The translations under genes were made by a program, and so were the position numbers. Below, in pieces: positions 1-8,457 of a stretch of 64,000 nucleotides of DNA. Within the stretch, counting starts at the first letter, position 1. Every line of letters begins with the position of its first letter. Source of the stretch: Schlegelella_A sp036263655 (GTDB taxonomy: Bacteria; Pseudomonadota; Gammaproteobacteria; Burkholderiales; Burkholderiaceae_C); contig DATAGP010000002.1 of the NCBI GenBank assembly GCA_036263655.1, forward strand, positions 1-64,000, written 5' to 3'. The notes under the pieces were generated by a model. That model was not told the origin of the DNA and did not search any database. It saw only the letters and a program-made list of their open reading frames with translations.

Positions 1-1
1 G

Positions 2-259
2 TGCCTGCGCCTCGGCCGCATGAAGGACGAGGGCACGGCGGCGGTCGAGATCACCTCGATCATGAAGCGCAACTCGACGGGCAAGGCGCTCGACATCGCC
101 CGCATGGCGCGCGACATGATGGGCGGCAACGGCATCAGCGACGAGTTCGGCGTCGCACGCCACCTCGTCAACCTCGAGGTCGTGAACACCTACGAAGGCA
201 CGCACGACGTGCACGCGCTGATCCTCGGCCGGGCGATCACCGGCATCTCGGCGTTCTGA
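2..259 (+). CDS. glutaryl-CoA dehydrogenase-like acyl-CoA dehydrogenase, C-terminal part
   Basis: Only the last 85 codons are in the window; the gene enters from the left edge. The residues include 'DMMGGNGISDEF' followed by 'NTYEGTHDVHALILGRAITG', the C-terminal signature of the glutaryl-CoA dehydrogenase branch of the acyl-CoA dehydrogenases. The Glu of YEGTHD is the catalytic base in this family. These flavoenzymes oxidise and decarboxylate glutaryl-CoA to crotonyl-CoA in lysine, tryptophan and aromatic degradation. The following permease gene starts 13 bases downstream. The family is clear; the exact substrate is inferred from the HD-V-H/ITG ending rather than seen. Confidence 0.85.
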   Translation, partial: CLRLGRMKDEGTAAVEITSIMKRNSTGKALDIARMARDMMGGNGISDEFGVARHLVNLEVVNTYEGTHDVHALILGRAITGISAF

Positions 260-272
260 CGCGACGGCCGGC

Positions 273-1376
273 GTGTCCTCGGACGGCGCGATCCCGGGCG
301 ACGTGAGGGTGGCGTGGCGGTCCCGCGATCCGCTCGGCTTCCTGCTCGCGGCGCTGGGCGTGGCCGTCCTGCTGATCACCGCGGCGTGGATCGTCCGTCC
401 CTTTCTGGTCGCGGCGATCTGGGCCGCGGCCCTCGTCATCGTCACCTGGCCGGCGATGCTGCGTCTGCAGGCCTGGCTGCGCGGAAGCCGCAGCGCAGCG
501 ATCACGGTCACCCTCGTGCTGCTGCTGTTGCTGGTGGCCGTCCCCTTGACCCTCGCCGTCGCCGCGATCGTGATCCACGCCGGCGACCTGGTGGGGCGCA
601 TGCAGGCCGGACTCACGGTCGACGTCCGCACGGCGCCGGGCTGGCTCAGCGGACTGCCGATCGTCGGCGAGCGGATCGGTACCGCCTGGCGCGACATCGC
701 CGGCATGGGCGGCGAAGCGGCGTGGCGGCGGCTCGCACCCTACGGCACGACGCTGGTCGGCTGGCTCGTCGGCAGGATCGGCAACTTCGGCTACCAGACG
801 GTCCAGTTCGCGCTGACGCTGGTCCTGGCGGCATTCATCTATGCGCATGGCGAAGCGCTGGCGGGAGGCGTCGCGCGCCTGACGCGGCGACTGTGGGGCG
901 CGCCGGGCGAGAGGCTCGTGCAGTTGACGACGCCGGCCATTCGTGGAGTCGCGCTCGGCGTCGTCCTCGCCGCGGCAATCCAGTCGGTGCTCGCCGGCCT
1001 CGGCCTGGCAGTGGCCGGCGTGCCGTTCGCCGGGGTGCTGACGGCGGTGCTGTTCCTGCTCTGCCTGGCGCAGGTCGGCATGCTCGTCGTCCTCATCCCG
1101 GCGGTGATCTGGGTCTTCTGGTCCGGCGACCCGCTCGCGGCCACGCTCCTGCTCGGATGGTCGGTGGCCGCGGCCGTGCTCGACCAGTTCCTGAGGCCGA
1201 TCCTCGTCGGCCGACACGCCAAGCTGCCGGCGCTTCTGATCTTCGTCGGCGTCGTCGGCGGTCTCGTGGCCTTCGGCCTGCTCGGCATCTTCGTCGGCCC
1301 GGTGGTCCTGGCCGTGGCCTACGAGCTGCTCTCGGCCTGGCTGCGGGGCGACCTGACACGCAGCGAGCCATCGTGA
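273..1376 (+). CDS. AI-2E family transporter (PerM-like permease)
   Basis: A 367-residue polytopic membrane protein with a GTG start. Hydrophobic segments lie near residues 15-60 and 75-95, with a cluster of C-terminal helices from about 215 to 355. The central soluble stretch (about 105-170) and the C-terminal 'ILVGRHAKLPALLIFVGV' segment, with a conserved DQFLRPILVG, are typical of the PerM/YdiK/TqsA superfamily. Members export diverse small molecules or ions; autoinducer-2 export is shown for only a few, so no substrate is assigned. It lies between an acyl-CoA dehydrogenase and a CoA ligase with tiny gaps and is probably co-transcribed with them. Confidence 0.85.
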   Translation: MSSDGAIPGDVRVAWRSRDPLGFLLAALGVAVLLITAAWIVRPFLVAAIWAAALVIVTWPAMLRLQAWLRGSRSAAITVTLVLLLLLVAVPLTLAVAAIVIHAGDLVGRMQAGLTVDVRTAPGWLSGLPIVGERIGTAWRDIAGMGGEAAWRRLAPYGTTLVGWLVGRIGNFGYQTVQFALTLVLAAFIYAHGEALAGGVARLTRRLWGAPGERLVQLTTPAIRGVALGVVLAAAIQSVLAGLGLAVAGVPFAGVLTAVLFLLCLAQVGMLVVLIPAVIWVFWSGDPLAATLLLGWSVAAAVLDQFLRPILVGRHAKLPALLIFVGVVGGLVAFGLLGIFVGPVVLAVAYELLSAWLRGDLTRSEPS

Positions 1377-1383
1377 GGTTGCC

Positions 1384-3045
1384 ATGAAGTACACCGCCCA
1401 CCTCGACACCTTCGCTCGCGACCACCTGCCGCCGCCCGAGGCGCAGCCCGAGTTCCGCTTCGACCTGCCCGGGCTGCAGTTTCCCGAGCGCCTGAACTGC
1501 GCCACCGAGCTGCTCGACCGGCACGTGCGGGAAGGGCGCGGCGAGCGGCGCTGCGTCGACGCGCCGGGCGGGCCGACGTGGACCTACGCCGAGCTGCAGC
1601 GCCAGGCCGACGCCATCGCCCACGTGCTCGTCGAGGACTGCGGCCTCGTGCCCGGCAACCGCGTCCTGCTCCGCGCCGCCAACAAGCCGATGCTGGTCGC
1701 CTGCTGGTTCGCGGTGATGAAGGTGGGCGGCATCGCCGTGGCGACCATGCCGATGCTGCGCGCCAAGGAGCTCGGCCAGGTGATCGAGAAGGCGCGGGTG
1801 ACGATCGCCCTCTGCGACGTCGCGCTGCGCGGCGAGCTCGATGCCGCGGCCACGGCCGCCGCGACCGTGCCGGAAGGGCCGGCCGCCGCGACGCGCCTCG
1901 AACACGTCATCCACTTCGGGGACCCGTCGGCCGCGGACGGCCTGGAGGCGCGCATGGCGCGCCACGTCGGCCAGCCGTTCGCCGGCGTCGACACCGCCGC
2001 CGACGACACCTGCCTGCTCGCCTTCACCTCCGGCACGACCGGCCAGCCCAAGGCGACGATGCACTTCCATCGCGACGTGATGGCGAGCTGCGTCTGCTTC
2101 CCGCCGCACGTGCTGCGCGCGCAGCCGGACGACGTCTTCATCGGCAGCCCGCCGCTCGCCTTCACCTTCGGCCTCGGCGGCCTGACGCTGTTCCCGATGC
2201 ACATCGGCGCCTCGACCGTGCTGCTCGAGAAGGCCGGCCCGCCCGAGCTGCTGGAGGCGATCGCCGCCCACGGCGCGACGGTCTGCTTCACGGCGCCGAC
2301 CTCGTACCGTGCCATGGCGGCCGGCGCGCGCGAGAAGAAGGTCGGCGCGCGCGACGGGGGAAGCTTGCGCAAGTGCGTCGCCGCCGGCGAGGCGCTTCCC
2401 GCCGCCACGCGCACGCTCTGGAAGGAGTCCACCGGCATCGAGATCATCGACGGCATCGGCGCGACCGAGATGTTCCACATCTTCATCTCCGCCGACGAAG
2501 CGAACGCGCGGCCCGGCGCCACCGGCAAGGTCGTGCCCGGCTACCGCGCCCGCGTCGTCGACGACGCCGGCCGCGACGTGCCCGCCGGCACGATCGGCCG
2601 CCTGGCGGTGCAGGGCCCGACCGGCTGCCGCTACCTCGACGACCCGCGGCAGGCCGACTACGTGAAGGGCGGCTGGAACTACACCGGCGACGCCTACCTG
2701 CAGGACGCCGACGGCTACTTCTTCTACCAGTCGCGCACCGACGACATGATCATCTCGGCCGGCTACAACATCGCCGCGATCGAGGTGGAGGACGTGCTGC
2801 TGCGGCACGAAGCCGTCGCCGAGTGCGCCGTCATCGGCGTCGCCGACGAGGAGCGCGGGCAGATCGTCAAGGCCTTCGTCGTGCTGCGCTCAGGCCGGCA
2901 GGGCGACGAGGCGATGGTGAAGGCGCTGCAGGACTTCGTGAAGGCGACGGTGGCGCCGTACAAGTACCCGCGGGCGGTGGAGTTCCGGGAGGCGCTGCCG
3001 CGGACGGAGACGGGGAAGCTGCAGAGGTTCCGGCTGCGAACGTAG
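1384..3045 (+). CDS. AMP-dependent aryl-CoA ligase (benzoate / 2-aminobenzoate-CoA ligase type)
   Basis: A 553-residue member of the ANL superfamily, which activates a carboxylic acid to its acyl-AMP and then acyl-CoA. The phosphate-binding motif 'TSGTTGQPKAT' is at about residue 214. The A5 motif 'GIGATEMFHIF' and the hinge/A8 region 'RTDDMIISAGYNIAAIEVED' follow, and the A10 lysine motif 'ETGKLQRF' closes the protein. The length and the GATEMFHIF form match benzoate/2-aminobenzoate-CoA ligases more than fatty acyl-CoA synthetases. The ATG lies seven bases after the permease stop. With the glutaryl-CoA dehydrogenase-like gene upstream, anaerobic-style or box-type aromatic acid catabolism is a reasonable inference, but the substrate is not shown. 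Confidence 0.88.
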   Translation: MKYTAHLDTFARDHLPPPEAQPEFRFDLPGLQFPERLNCATELLDRHVREGRGERRCVDAPGGPTWTYAELQRQADAIAHVLVEDCGLVPGNRVLLRAANKPMLVACWFAVMKVGGIAVATMPMLRAKELGQVIEKARVTIALCDVALRGELDAAATAAATVPEGPAAATRLEHVIHFGDPSAADGLEARMARHVGQPFAGVDTAADDTCLLAFTSGTTGQPKATMHFHRDVMASCVCFPPHVLRAQPDDVFIGSPPLAFTFGLGGLTLFPMHIGASTVLLEKAGPPELLEAIAAHGATVCFTAPTSYRAMAAGAREKKVGARDGGSLRKCVAAGEALPAATRTLWKESTGIEIIDGIGATEMFHIFISADEANARPGATGKVVPGYRARVVDDAGRDVPAGTIGRLAVQGPTGCRYLDDPRQADYVKGGWNYTGDAYLQDADGYFFYQSRTDDMIISAGYNIAAIEVEDVLLRHEAVAECAVIGVADEERGQIVKAFVVLRSGRQGDEAMVKALQDFVKATVAPYKYPRAVEFREALPRTETGKLQRFRLRT

Positions 3046-3242
3046 TGCCTGCCAGACCCTGAGCAGCGTCACGCGAGTCGCTCCGTCACGGTCAGGCCGA
3101 TCATCAGCAGGCAGATGGATGCATTGCAGGCATTCACGGGCGAGCGGGCTTGCGCGGCAGCAGCCCCGCATTGCGCCGGGCCGCCGCAGTCGCTAAGGTA
3201 GGGCACGCTCATCGTCCGAGCGGGCAGTACGGGGAGCATCTG

Positions 3243-3923
3243 ATGGCAGAGCAACGGAGGCCGCTGAAGCCGGGAGACCCAGTGCCGGAGTTCACGCTGC
3301 CCGCAGCCAATCGCGAAGGCAACGTCTCCATGAGCGACCTGCGCGGGCGGCCGTTCCTGATCGGCTTCTACCGGGGCCTGCACTGCCCGTTCTGCCGCCG
3401 CCAAGTGGTTCAACTCGCCAGCATCCAGCCGGCGCTGAGCGCGGCGGGCGTAGAGACCATCGCCGTCGTCAACACCCCGGTCGAGCGCGCGCGCATGTAC
3501 TTTCGCCATCGGCCGACGCCGGCGATGCTGCTCAGCGACCCGGATTGCGCCACGCACCGCGCCTTCGGCGTGCCGCGAATCGATTTCCTGCCCGAAGACA
3601 GCAGCGAGCCGCGGGAGTGGCCGTATCGGGCGGACTTGCCAGCATTCATGGCGGCGCGCGTCAACCCGACCGGCGAGCTCGACGAGCCGCTGCAGCCGAT
3701 CGACACCAACTCCGTTCTCAACGCGAAGCAGGGCTTCGAGATGGAACCGGCCGATCAGGCGATCCTCGCGGCGCACATGACGCAGCTCGCTGGGCACTTC
3801 CTCGTCGACGTCGATGGCAGGATCGCCTGGACGCAGATCGAGGCGCCCGACGGGCCGAACGGCATCGGCATCTTCCCCACGCCGGCCGAGCTGATCGCCG
3901 CCGCGGAGCGCCTCGGCCGCTGA
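3243..3923 (+). CDS. peroxiredoxin-like family protein (AhpC/TSA fold)
   Basis: A 226-residue thioredoxin-fold protein. The start is taken as the ATG at 3243, with 'GGGGAGC' upstream; the open frame continues upstream without homology. 'FLIGFYRGLHCPFCRRQV' (about residues 37-54) carries a CPFC redox motif in the position of the AhpC/TSA peroxidatic cysteine. The middle, 'VSMSDLRGRPF', is also family-typical. The C-terminal 'HFLVDVDGRIAWTQIEAP' strand resembles other peroxiredoxin-like proteins of this class. The likely role is thiol-dependent peroxide reduction in the cytoplasm. It is convergent with the large cyclase gene, whose stop lies nine bases away. Confidence 0.8.
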   Translation: MAEQRRPLKPGDPVPEFTLPAANREGNVSMSDLRGRPFLIGFYRGLHCPFCRRQVVQLASIQPALSAAGVETIAVVNTPVERARMYFRHRPTPAMLLSDPDCATHRAFGVPRIDFLPEDSSEPREWPYRADLPAFMAARVNPTGELDEPLQPIDTNSVLNAKQGFEMEPADQAILAAHMTQLAGHFLVDVDGRIAWTQIEAPDGPNGIGIFPTPAELIAAAERLGR

Positions 3924-3932
3924 TCGCGGTTC

Positions 3933-6900
3933 TCAGCACAGGAACGGCAGCACGACCAGCGAATCGCGGTCCACTCCGGCCTTCGCGCAGACCTCGTCGG
4001 CACGAATGAAGTACTGCTCGGCGCGCGCATCGTCGCCCTGGTCGAGATAAACCGTGGCGAGGCCCTCGTAGCAGGGGAACATCAGCTGCGGCTCGCCCAT
4101 CTGCTCTGCCCATCCGCGCGCTTCCTCGTAGTAGCGCAGCGCCTTTTCGAACTCGCCATGGCACTGGTGGATCTGTCCCAGGACGATCAGCGGCACCGCG
4201 AGGTGGTCGATCTGGCCGAGCTGGCGATCGAGGTCGATTGCCGATTGCGCCGCGCGCAGGCCATCGTCGTCGCAGCGCTGCGTGAGCGCGCAGTACGCGA
4301 CGGCGAGGTTCGCGTACAGGCGTGACTGGAAGCCGAGGTCGCCGATCTTCTGCGCGGTCTCGAGGCCGAGGCGGCAGGTCTGCACGGCGCGGCTCGGGTC
4401 GAGCGTCGCGTACAGCACCCCGAGGTTGGCGTAGCTGCGGCAGGCGGCCTGCAGGAGGCCCGCCGCCTCGGCGACGGCGACGCTGCGCTCGATGTGGCGC
4501 ACCGCCTCGGCGGGGCGATCGAGCCTGGCCAACGCGGCGCCGAGCGTGTTGTGCGCGTGCGAGATCGCGGCGGCGGCGGTGCGACTTCGGTCGGCGTCGC
4601 CCTGGCCGAGGCCGGCCGCGCGCTCGGCGTGCTGCAACGCCCGCCGTGTCCACCCGACCGCCCCCTGGTTGTCGCCGGTCCGAAACGAGAGGCGGCCCAT
4701 CTCCTGGCACAGGTGGGCGAGCTCGATGCCGGTGTCGAGGTCGATCGCGACGGCTTCGCTGTCGCCGCCGAGCAGCCTCAATCCCTCGCGCAGGCCCGCG
4801 AAGCTGCGTTCGCGCTCGCCGGCGTCCCAGTGCAGGCCGGCGAGCTTGCGCTGCATGCGCGCTTCGCAGATGGCGTGGGCGCCGGTGCGCGCCCAGGCGA
4901 GCACGGCGTCGAACTGCGCGCGCGCGTCGTCGCCACGACCGATGGGGCCGAGCAGGTCGCCCATGTGCTCGCGAATGGCGGCGAGCGCCGGTTCGTCGCG
5001 CGCCCGGCCGCTCTCCAGGATGGCGAGGGCGCGTGCGTAGTAGCGCAGGGCGTCTTCGTTGGCGTAGATGCCGCGCGCCCAGTCACCGGCGCTCACCAGG
5101 TAGCGGGCGCCGCGCTCGCGGTCTTCGCCGTGGCTGAAGTGATGCCCGAGCGCCTCCATGTCCTCGAGGCGCGCCGGTCGGGTTCCGTGCACGCCTTCGA
5201 GCACCGTGCCGGCACGCTGATGCAGCTCCGTGCGACGCCGCAACAGCAGGTTCTGGTACGCGACGTCGTGCGCCATGGTGCTGGCGAAGCGATAGCGCGG
5301 CGCCGGATGCGGCGCAGGCGGCGCCGCCCGTGCGGCCATCGGCACGAGCAGCTCGGCATCGCACAGCAGTGCGAGCAGTGCGGGATCCGCGGCGGCTTCG
5401 TCCACCGCGCCGAGCAGCGCCGACTCGAAGAGCGGCCCGAGGATCGCTGCGCTCTGCAGCGTGCGACGGGCCGCGGGCGGCAGGCGGTCCATGCGCGAAA
5501 GCAGCAGGCCCTCGATCGAGGACGGCACGTCGACATTCCCGGCCGCCGCATCGCAGCGCCAGCGACCGTCGGCACCCCGGGTCAGGACGCCGTTCGAGAT
5601 CAGACCCCGGACCACTTCCTCGAGATACAGCGGATTGCCGCCGGCCTGACGAACGATCTGTTCCTGCAACGCGGGCTCGAACGGCGACTCGGCGCCCGCG
5701 CCGAAGAACGCCGCCAGCAAGGATTCGATGGCCCCGTCGGCGAGCGGCTCCAGCTGCAGCAGGCTGTGCGGAACGCGCCCGCAGTCGAGCGTGGCGGGGT
5801 CGAACGGCGGCCGGCCCGTCAGCACGACCAGCAACGGGCGCTCGCACAGCCAATCGGCCAGTGTCGGGATGGCGTCGATCGACGCCGCGTCGGCCCACTG
5901 CAGGTCCTCGAGCACGAGCACCAGCGGTCCGTTGGCGAGGCGGCGCTCGAGCACCGTGCGCAATGTCATCGCGATCTGGCGCTTGAGCCGCTCGGGCTCG
6001 ATTTCGCTCGATCGTTCGACGGACTGCAGGCCGAGGATGTAGCCGACGACCGGAACCACCAGCTCGATCTCGGCGTCGCCGGCGCCGATGGCGCGCATGC
6101 CTTGCTCGACCTTTGCACGCGCGAACTCCAGCGAATCGGCTGGCCCGATGCCGTAGCCCTCGATGAAGAGGCCCGCCGTGAGGCCGTAGGGCCGCGGGCC
6201 GACGGATGACGCGACGACGCGGCGCACGGTCGCCTGCTCGAAGCCGGCGGCGCCATGCAAGCGCTCGAGCACCGCGTCGACCAGGCGCGACTTGCCGACG
6301 CCCGCCTGCGCGACCAGGCTCACGACCTGTGCCCGGCCATCCGCGACGCGCAGCGCGGCAGAGAGCACCTGCGTCAGCTCGACGTCGCGCCCGACGAGCC
6401 GCGCCTTGAGCCCTTGCGCGGCGAGGCCGCGCAGATCGGTCGGCCGCGCATCGTGAACATCGAGCAGCCGATACACGTGCAGCGGCTCGGCCTTGCCTTT
6501 CAGCGCCAGCATGCCGGCGGCCTCGAACACGAACTCCCGTTCGGTCAGCTGATGGGTGGCGGAGCTCACCAGCGTCTGCCCCGCGCCGGCGGCGGACTGC
6601 AGGCGCGCCGCCGTGTTCACCGCATCACCCGTCACGGCGTACGCTGCGTCCGCGGCCGTGCCGAGACGGCCCGCGACCACCCGGCCGGTGTTGATGCCGA
6701 TGTGCAGCGCAAGCGCCGCGCCGAGCTGGTCGCGCCAACGATCGCTGAGCTCGGCCACGCACGCGTGCATCTCGAGAGCGGCGCGCAAGGCGCGCTGCGG
6801 GTCGTCCTCGTGTGCCACCGGCGCACCGAAGACAGCCACGACAGCGTCTCCGATGAACTTCTCGGGGTATCCATCGAATCGGTCGATGACGCCGCGCAAC

Positions 6901-7121
6901 GCGCCGAACAGGTCGGTCTGCAGGCGGCGCACGTCTTCCGGGTCGAGCCGCTCGGAGATGGCGGTGAAGCCGGACAGGTCCGCGAACAGCACCGTGGCAG
7001 CGCGGCGATCGGCGTCCGCGCCGACGGTGGGCGCCGGCGCCGCGGCCGCGAGCTTCAGCCCGCAACCGGGACAGAAGGCGAAGCCGACGGAGACATCGAA
7101 CTGACACCGTCCGCACTTCAT
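3933..7121 (-). CDS. adenylate/guanylate cyclase domain - AAA ATPase - TPR multidomain regulator
   Basis: A 1062-residue cytoplasmic protein. Residues 1-24 form a zinc ribbon (C3, C6, C17, C20). Residues about 40-200 form a class III nucleotide cyclase domain with metal-binding Asp in 'FADLSGFTAI' (D48) and 'GDAVVAVFG' (D92), and the dimer motif 'VTGDAVNTAARL'. A linker leads to a STAND/AAA ATPase with Walker A 'AQAGVGKSRL' (about 271-280) and 'LVLEDLQWADA' as Walker B. The C-terminal half from about 650 is helical, with TPR-like repeats such as 'AHNTLGAALARLDRPAEAV' and 'SYANLGVLYATLD'. The family is widespread in Proteobacteria as a signalling ATPase; whether this cyclase is active is inferred from the conserved Asp residues. 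It stands alone on the minus strand. Confidence 0.9.
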   Translation of the reverse strand: MKCGRCQFDVSVGFAFCPGCGLKLAAAAPAPTVGADADRRAATVLFADLSGFTAISERLDPEDVRRLQTDLFGALRGVIDRFDGYPEKFIGDAVVAVFGAPVAHEDDPQRALRAALEMHACVAELSDRWRDQLGAALALHIGINTGRVVAGRLGTAADAAYAVTGDAVNTAARLQSAAGAGQTLVSSATHQLTEREFVFEAAGMLALKGKAEPLHVYRLLDVHDARPTDLRGLAAQGLKARLVGRDVELTQVLSAALRVADGRAQVVSLVAQAGVGKSRLVDAVLERLHGAAGFEQATVRRVVASSVGPRPYGLTAGLFIEGYGIGPADSLEFARAKVEQGMRAIGAGDAEIELVVPVVGYILGLQSVERSSEIEPERLKRQIAMTLRTVLERRLANGPLVLVLEDLQWADAASIDAIPTLADWLCERPLLVVLTGRPPFDPATLDCGRVPHSLLQLEPLADGAIESLLAAFFGAGAESPFEPALQEQIVRQAGGNPLYLEEVVRGLISNGVLTRGADGRWRCDAAAGNVDVPSSIEGLLLSRMDRLPPAARRTLQSAAILGPLFESALLGAVDEAAADPALLALLCDAELLVPMAARAAPPAPHPAPRYRFASTMAHDVAYQNLLLRRRTELHQRAGTVLEGVHGTRPARLEDMEALGHHFSHGEDRERGARYLVSAGDWARGIYANEDALRYYARALAILESGRARDEPALAAIREHMGDLLGPIGRGDDARAQFDAVLAWARTGAHAICEARMQRKLAGLHWDAGERERSFAGLREGLRLLGGDSEAVAIDLDTGIELAHLCQEMGRLSFRTGDNQGAVGWTRRALQHAERAAGLGQGDADRSRTAAAAISHAHNTLGAALARLDRPAEAVRHIERSVAVAEAAGLLQAACRSYANLGVLYATLDPSRAVQTCRLGLETAQKIGDLGFQSRLYANLAVAYCALTQRCDDDGLRAAQSAIDLDRQLGQIDHLAVPLIVLGQIHQCHGEFEKALRYYEEARGWAEQMGEPQLMFPCYEGLATVYLDQGDDARAEQYFIRADEVCAKAGVDRDSLVVLPFLC

Positions 7122-7171
7122 CGCGACGCATCCCGTGGAGGTTGGCTGGCGCGCCGGAGCATACGCGCGCG

Positions 7172-7262
7172 ATGGCAGCCAGGATCGGTGCCGCGCCGCG
7201 CGCCGGCGAAGCCTGCCGCGCGCACGGCTTCTTCTACATCGTCAACCGCGGCATCGACGAGA
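7172..7262 (+). pseudogene. fragment of an isopenicillin N synthase-like 2OG-Fe(II) oxygenase gene
   Basis: About 30 codons that read 'GEACRAHGFFYIVNRGIDE', the N-terminal 'ACRAHGFFYVVNHGVDE' signature of the intact oxygenase at 12492-13481. The bases 7211-7261 match 12558-12608 at 48 of 51 positions, including 27 consecutive identities. The homology stops immediately afterwards, and none of the catalytic HxD...H domain follows. This is therefore a relic of a duplicated or deleted paralogue, not a working gene, lying in the gap between the cyclase regulator and the next secreted protein. Confidence 0.65.
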
Positions 7263-7311
7263 AGCGCGAATGGTTCAAGAACGGGTGCGCTGAAACGGGC
7301 CAGGCGACGCC

Positions 7312-7329
7312 CATGCTGCAGGTAGCATG
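7312..7329. repeat. short inverted repeat upstream of the secreted protein gene
   Basis: CATGCT, a six-base spacer and AGCATG form a perfect six-base inverted repeat 35 bases before the ATG at 7364. It could be an operator half-site pair or a small leader hairpin. No promoter boxes could be assigned around it with confidence. Confidence 0.3.
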
Positions 7330-7363
7330 GACTCCCCCTCGAGCCCCGACCTGAGCACTGCCC

Positions 7364-8455
7364 ATGACGACCCGACGCACTCCCTGGCGGACCCTCGGCG
7401 GCGGCGCAGCCGCCCTTCTTCTCTTGGCGACGCTCGACGCCGCTGCCCAGGATCTGCAGCGGCTCACGATCATGGACGCCGGCGGCTTTCCGGAGCCGAT
7501 GCCCGCGGCGACGGTGGAGGTTCCTGCCGGCTGGCGCGCCCAGGGCGGCATCGTCTGGAACCAGGGCACCCACTGCGTGAGCAACAAGGTGCGCCTCGAG
7601 TGGCGGGCCCGCTCACGGGACGATCTGCACGGCTTCGAGATCATGCCCGGCTACAGCTGGCAGGTGCAGGGCACGCAGCTGCAGATGAATCCCTGTCCGG
7701 CCCAGCCTTTCCGCTCGGCGCGCGAGTTCCTCGAGGCGGTGGCGCAGCAGCGCCGAGCCGGCGCCCGTGTGCTTCAGTACCGCGACCGGCCCGGCGTGGC
7801 GCCGGCACGCGTCGCCCAGGCCGGCACCGCGGCCGACTCGCGGATCCGCAGGCGAGTCGATGCCGGCCAGCTCCTGATCGCCTATAAAAGCAACGGCACC
7901 GATTTCCGCGAGGTGCTGGAGACCAGCAGCGAGTTCACGGAGCTGCAGGGGAACATCATGGGTGGCGCCGCCATGGTGTACGCACTTCGCGCGCCCCACG
8001 GCCACCTCGACTTCGCTCTCGTCGATCGGCTGCGGAACTCGTTCCGCTACGAGCAGCGGTGGGGCGAGATGATGGTGGCCTCGCTCACGTCGGCAGAACG
8101 GCGCTTCTCGTCCGCACAGAGCGCGGCGATCGCGCAGTGGCACGCCAGGGAGATGGCCCGGATCAACGCCGAAGGTGCGGCCGACCGGGCGGCCATCCGC
8201 GCCGCCGCGAACCGCGACGTGGCCAGGATCAACGCCGAGACCTACGCGGGCACGCAAGCGACGAACGACCGCATCCACCGCCGGAACCTCGAGGGCCTCG
8301 GCGAATACAACACCCACCAGAACGGCGGAACGCAGGTTCGCTCGAGCATCCACGCCGGCCAGCGCGTCCTGCGCAACGCGAACGGCAGCATCACGAGCAC
8401 CAACGATCCGTATTTCAACCCCGCCGGCAGCCGCGAGCTGCAGCGGGTCCGCTGA
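7364..8455 (+). CDS. secreted protein of unknown function
   Basis: A 363-residue protein with a clear Sec signal peptide: basic start, hydrophobic 'GGGAAALLLLATLDAAAQ', cleavage after AAA-Q near residue 28. The mature part starts with a compact domain of about 180 residues containing two cysteines (in 'NQGTHCVSNK' and 'NPCPAQPF'). An Ala/Arg-rich helical segment follows (about 240-295, with 'EMARINAEGAADRAAI' and 'RDVARINAETYAGTQ', two related heptad-like stretches). The C-terminus is polar and Asn-rich. I do not recognise the family. The next gene begins two bases after the stop, so the two are probably translated together and act in the same periplasmic process. Confidence 0.75.
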   Translation: MTTRRTPWRTLGGGAAALLLLATLDAAAQDLQRLTIMDAGGFPEPMPAATVEVPAGWRAQGGIVWNQGTHCVSNKVRLEWRARSRDDLHGFEIMPGYSWQVQGTQLQMNPCPAQPFRSAREFLEAVAQQRRAGARVLQYRDRPGVAPARVAQAGTAADSRIRRRVDAGQLLIAYKSNGTDFREVLETSSEFTELQGNIMGGAAMVYALRAPHGHLDFALVDRLRNSFRYEQRWGEMMVASLTSAERRFSSAQSAAIAQWHAREMARINAEGAADRAAIRAAANRDVARINAETYAGTQATNDRIHRRNLEGLGEYNTHQNGGTQVRSSIHAGQRVLRNANGSITSTNDPYFNPAGSRELQRVR

Positions 8456-8457
8456 CC

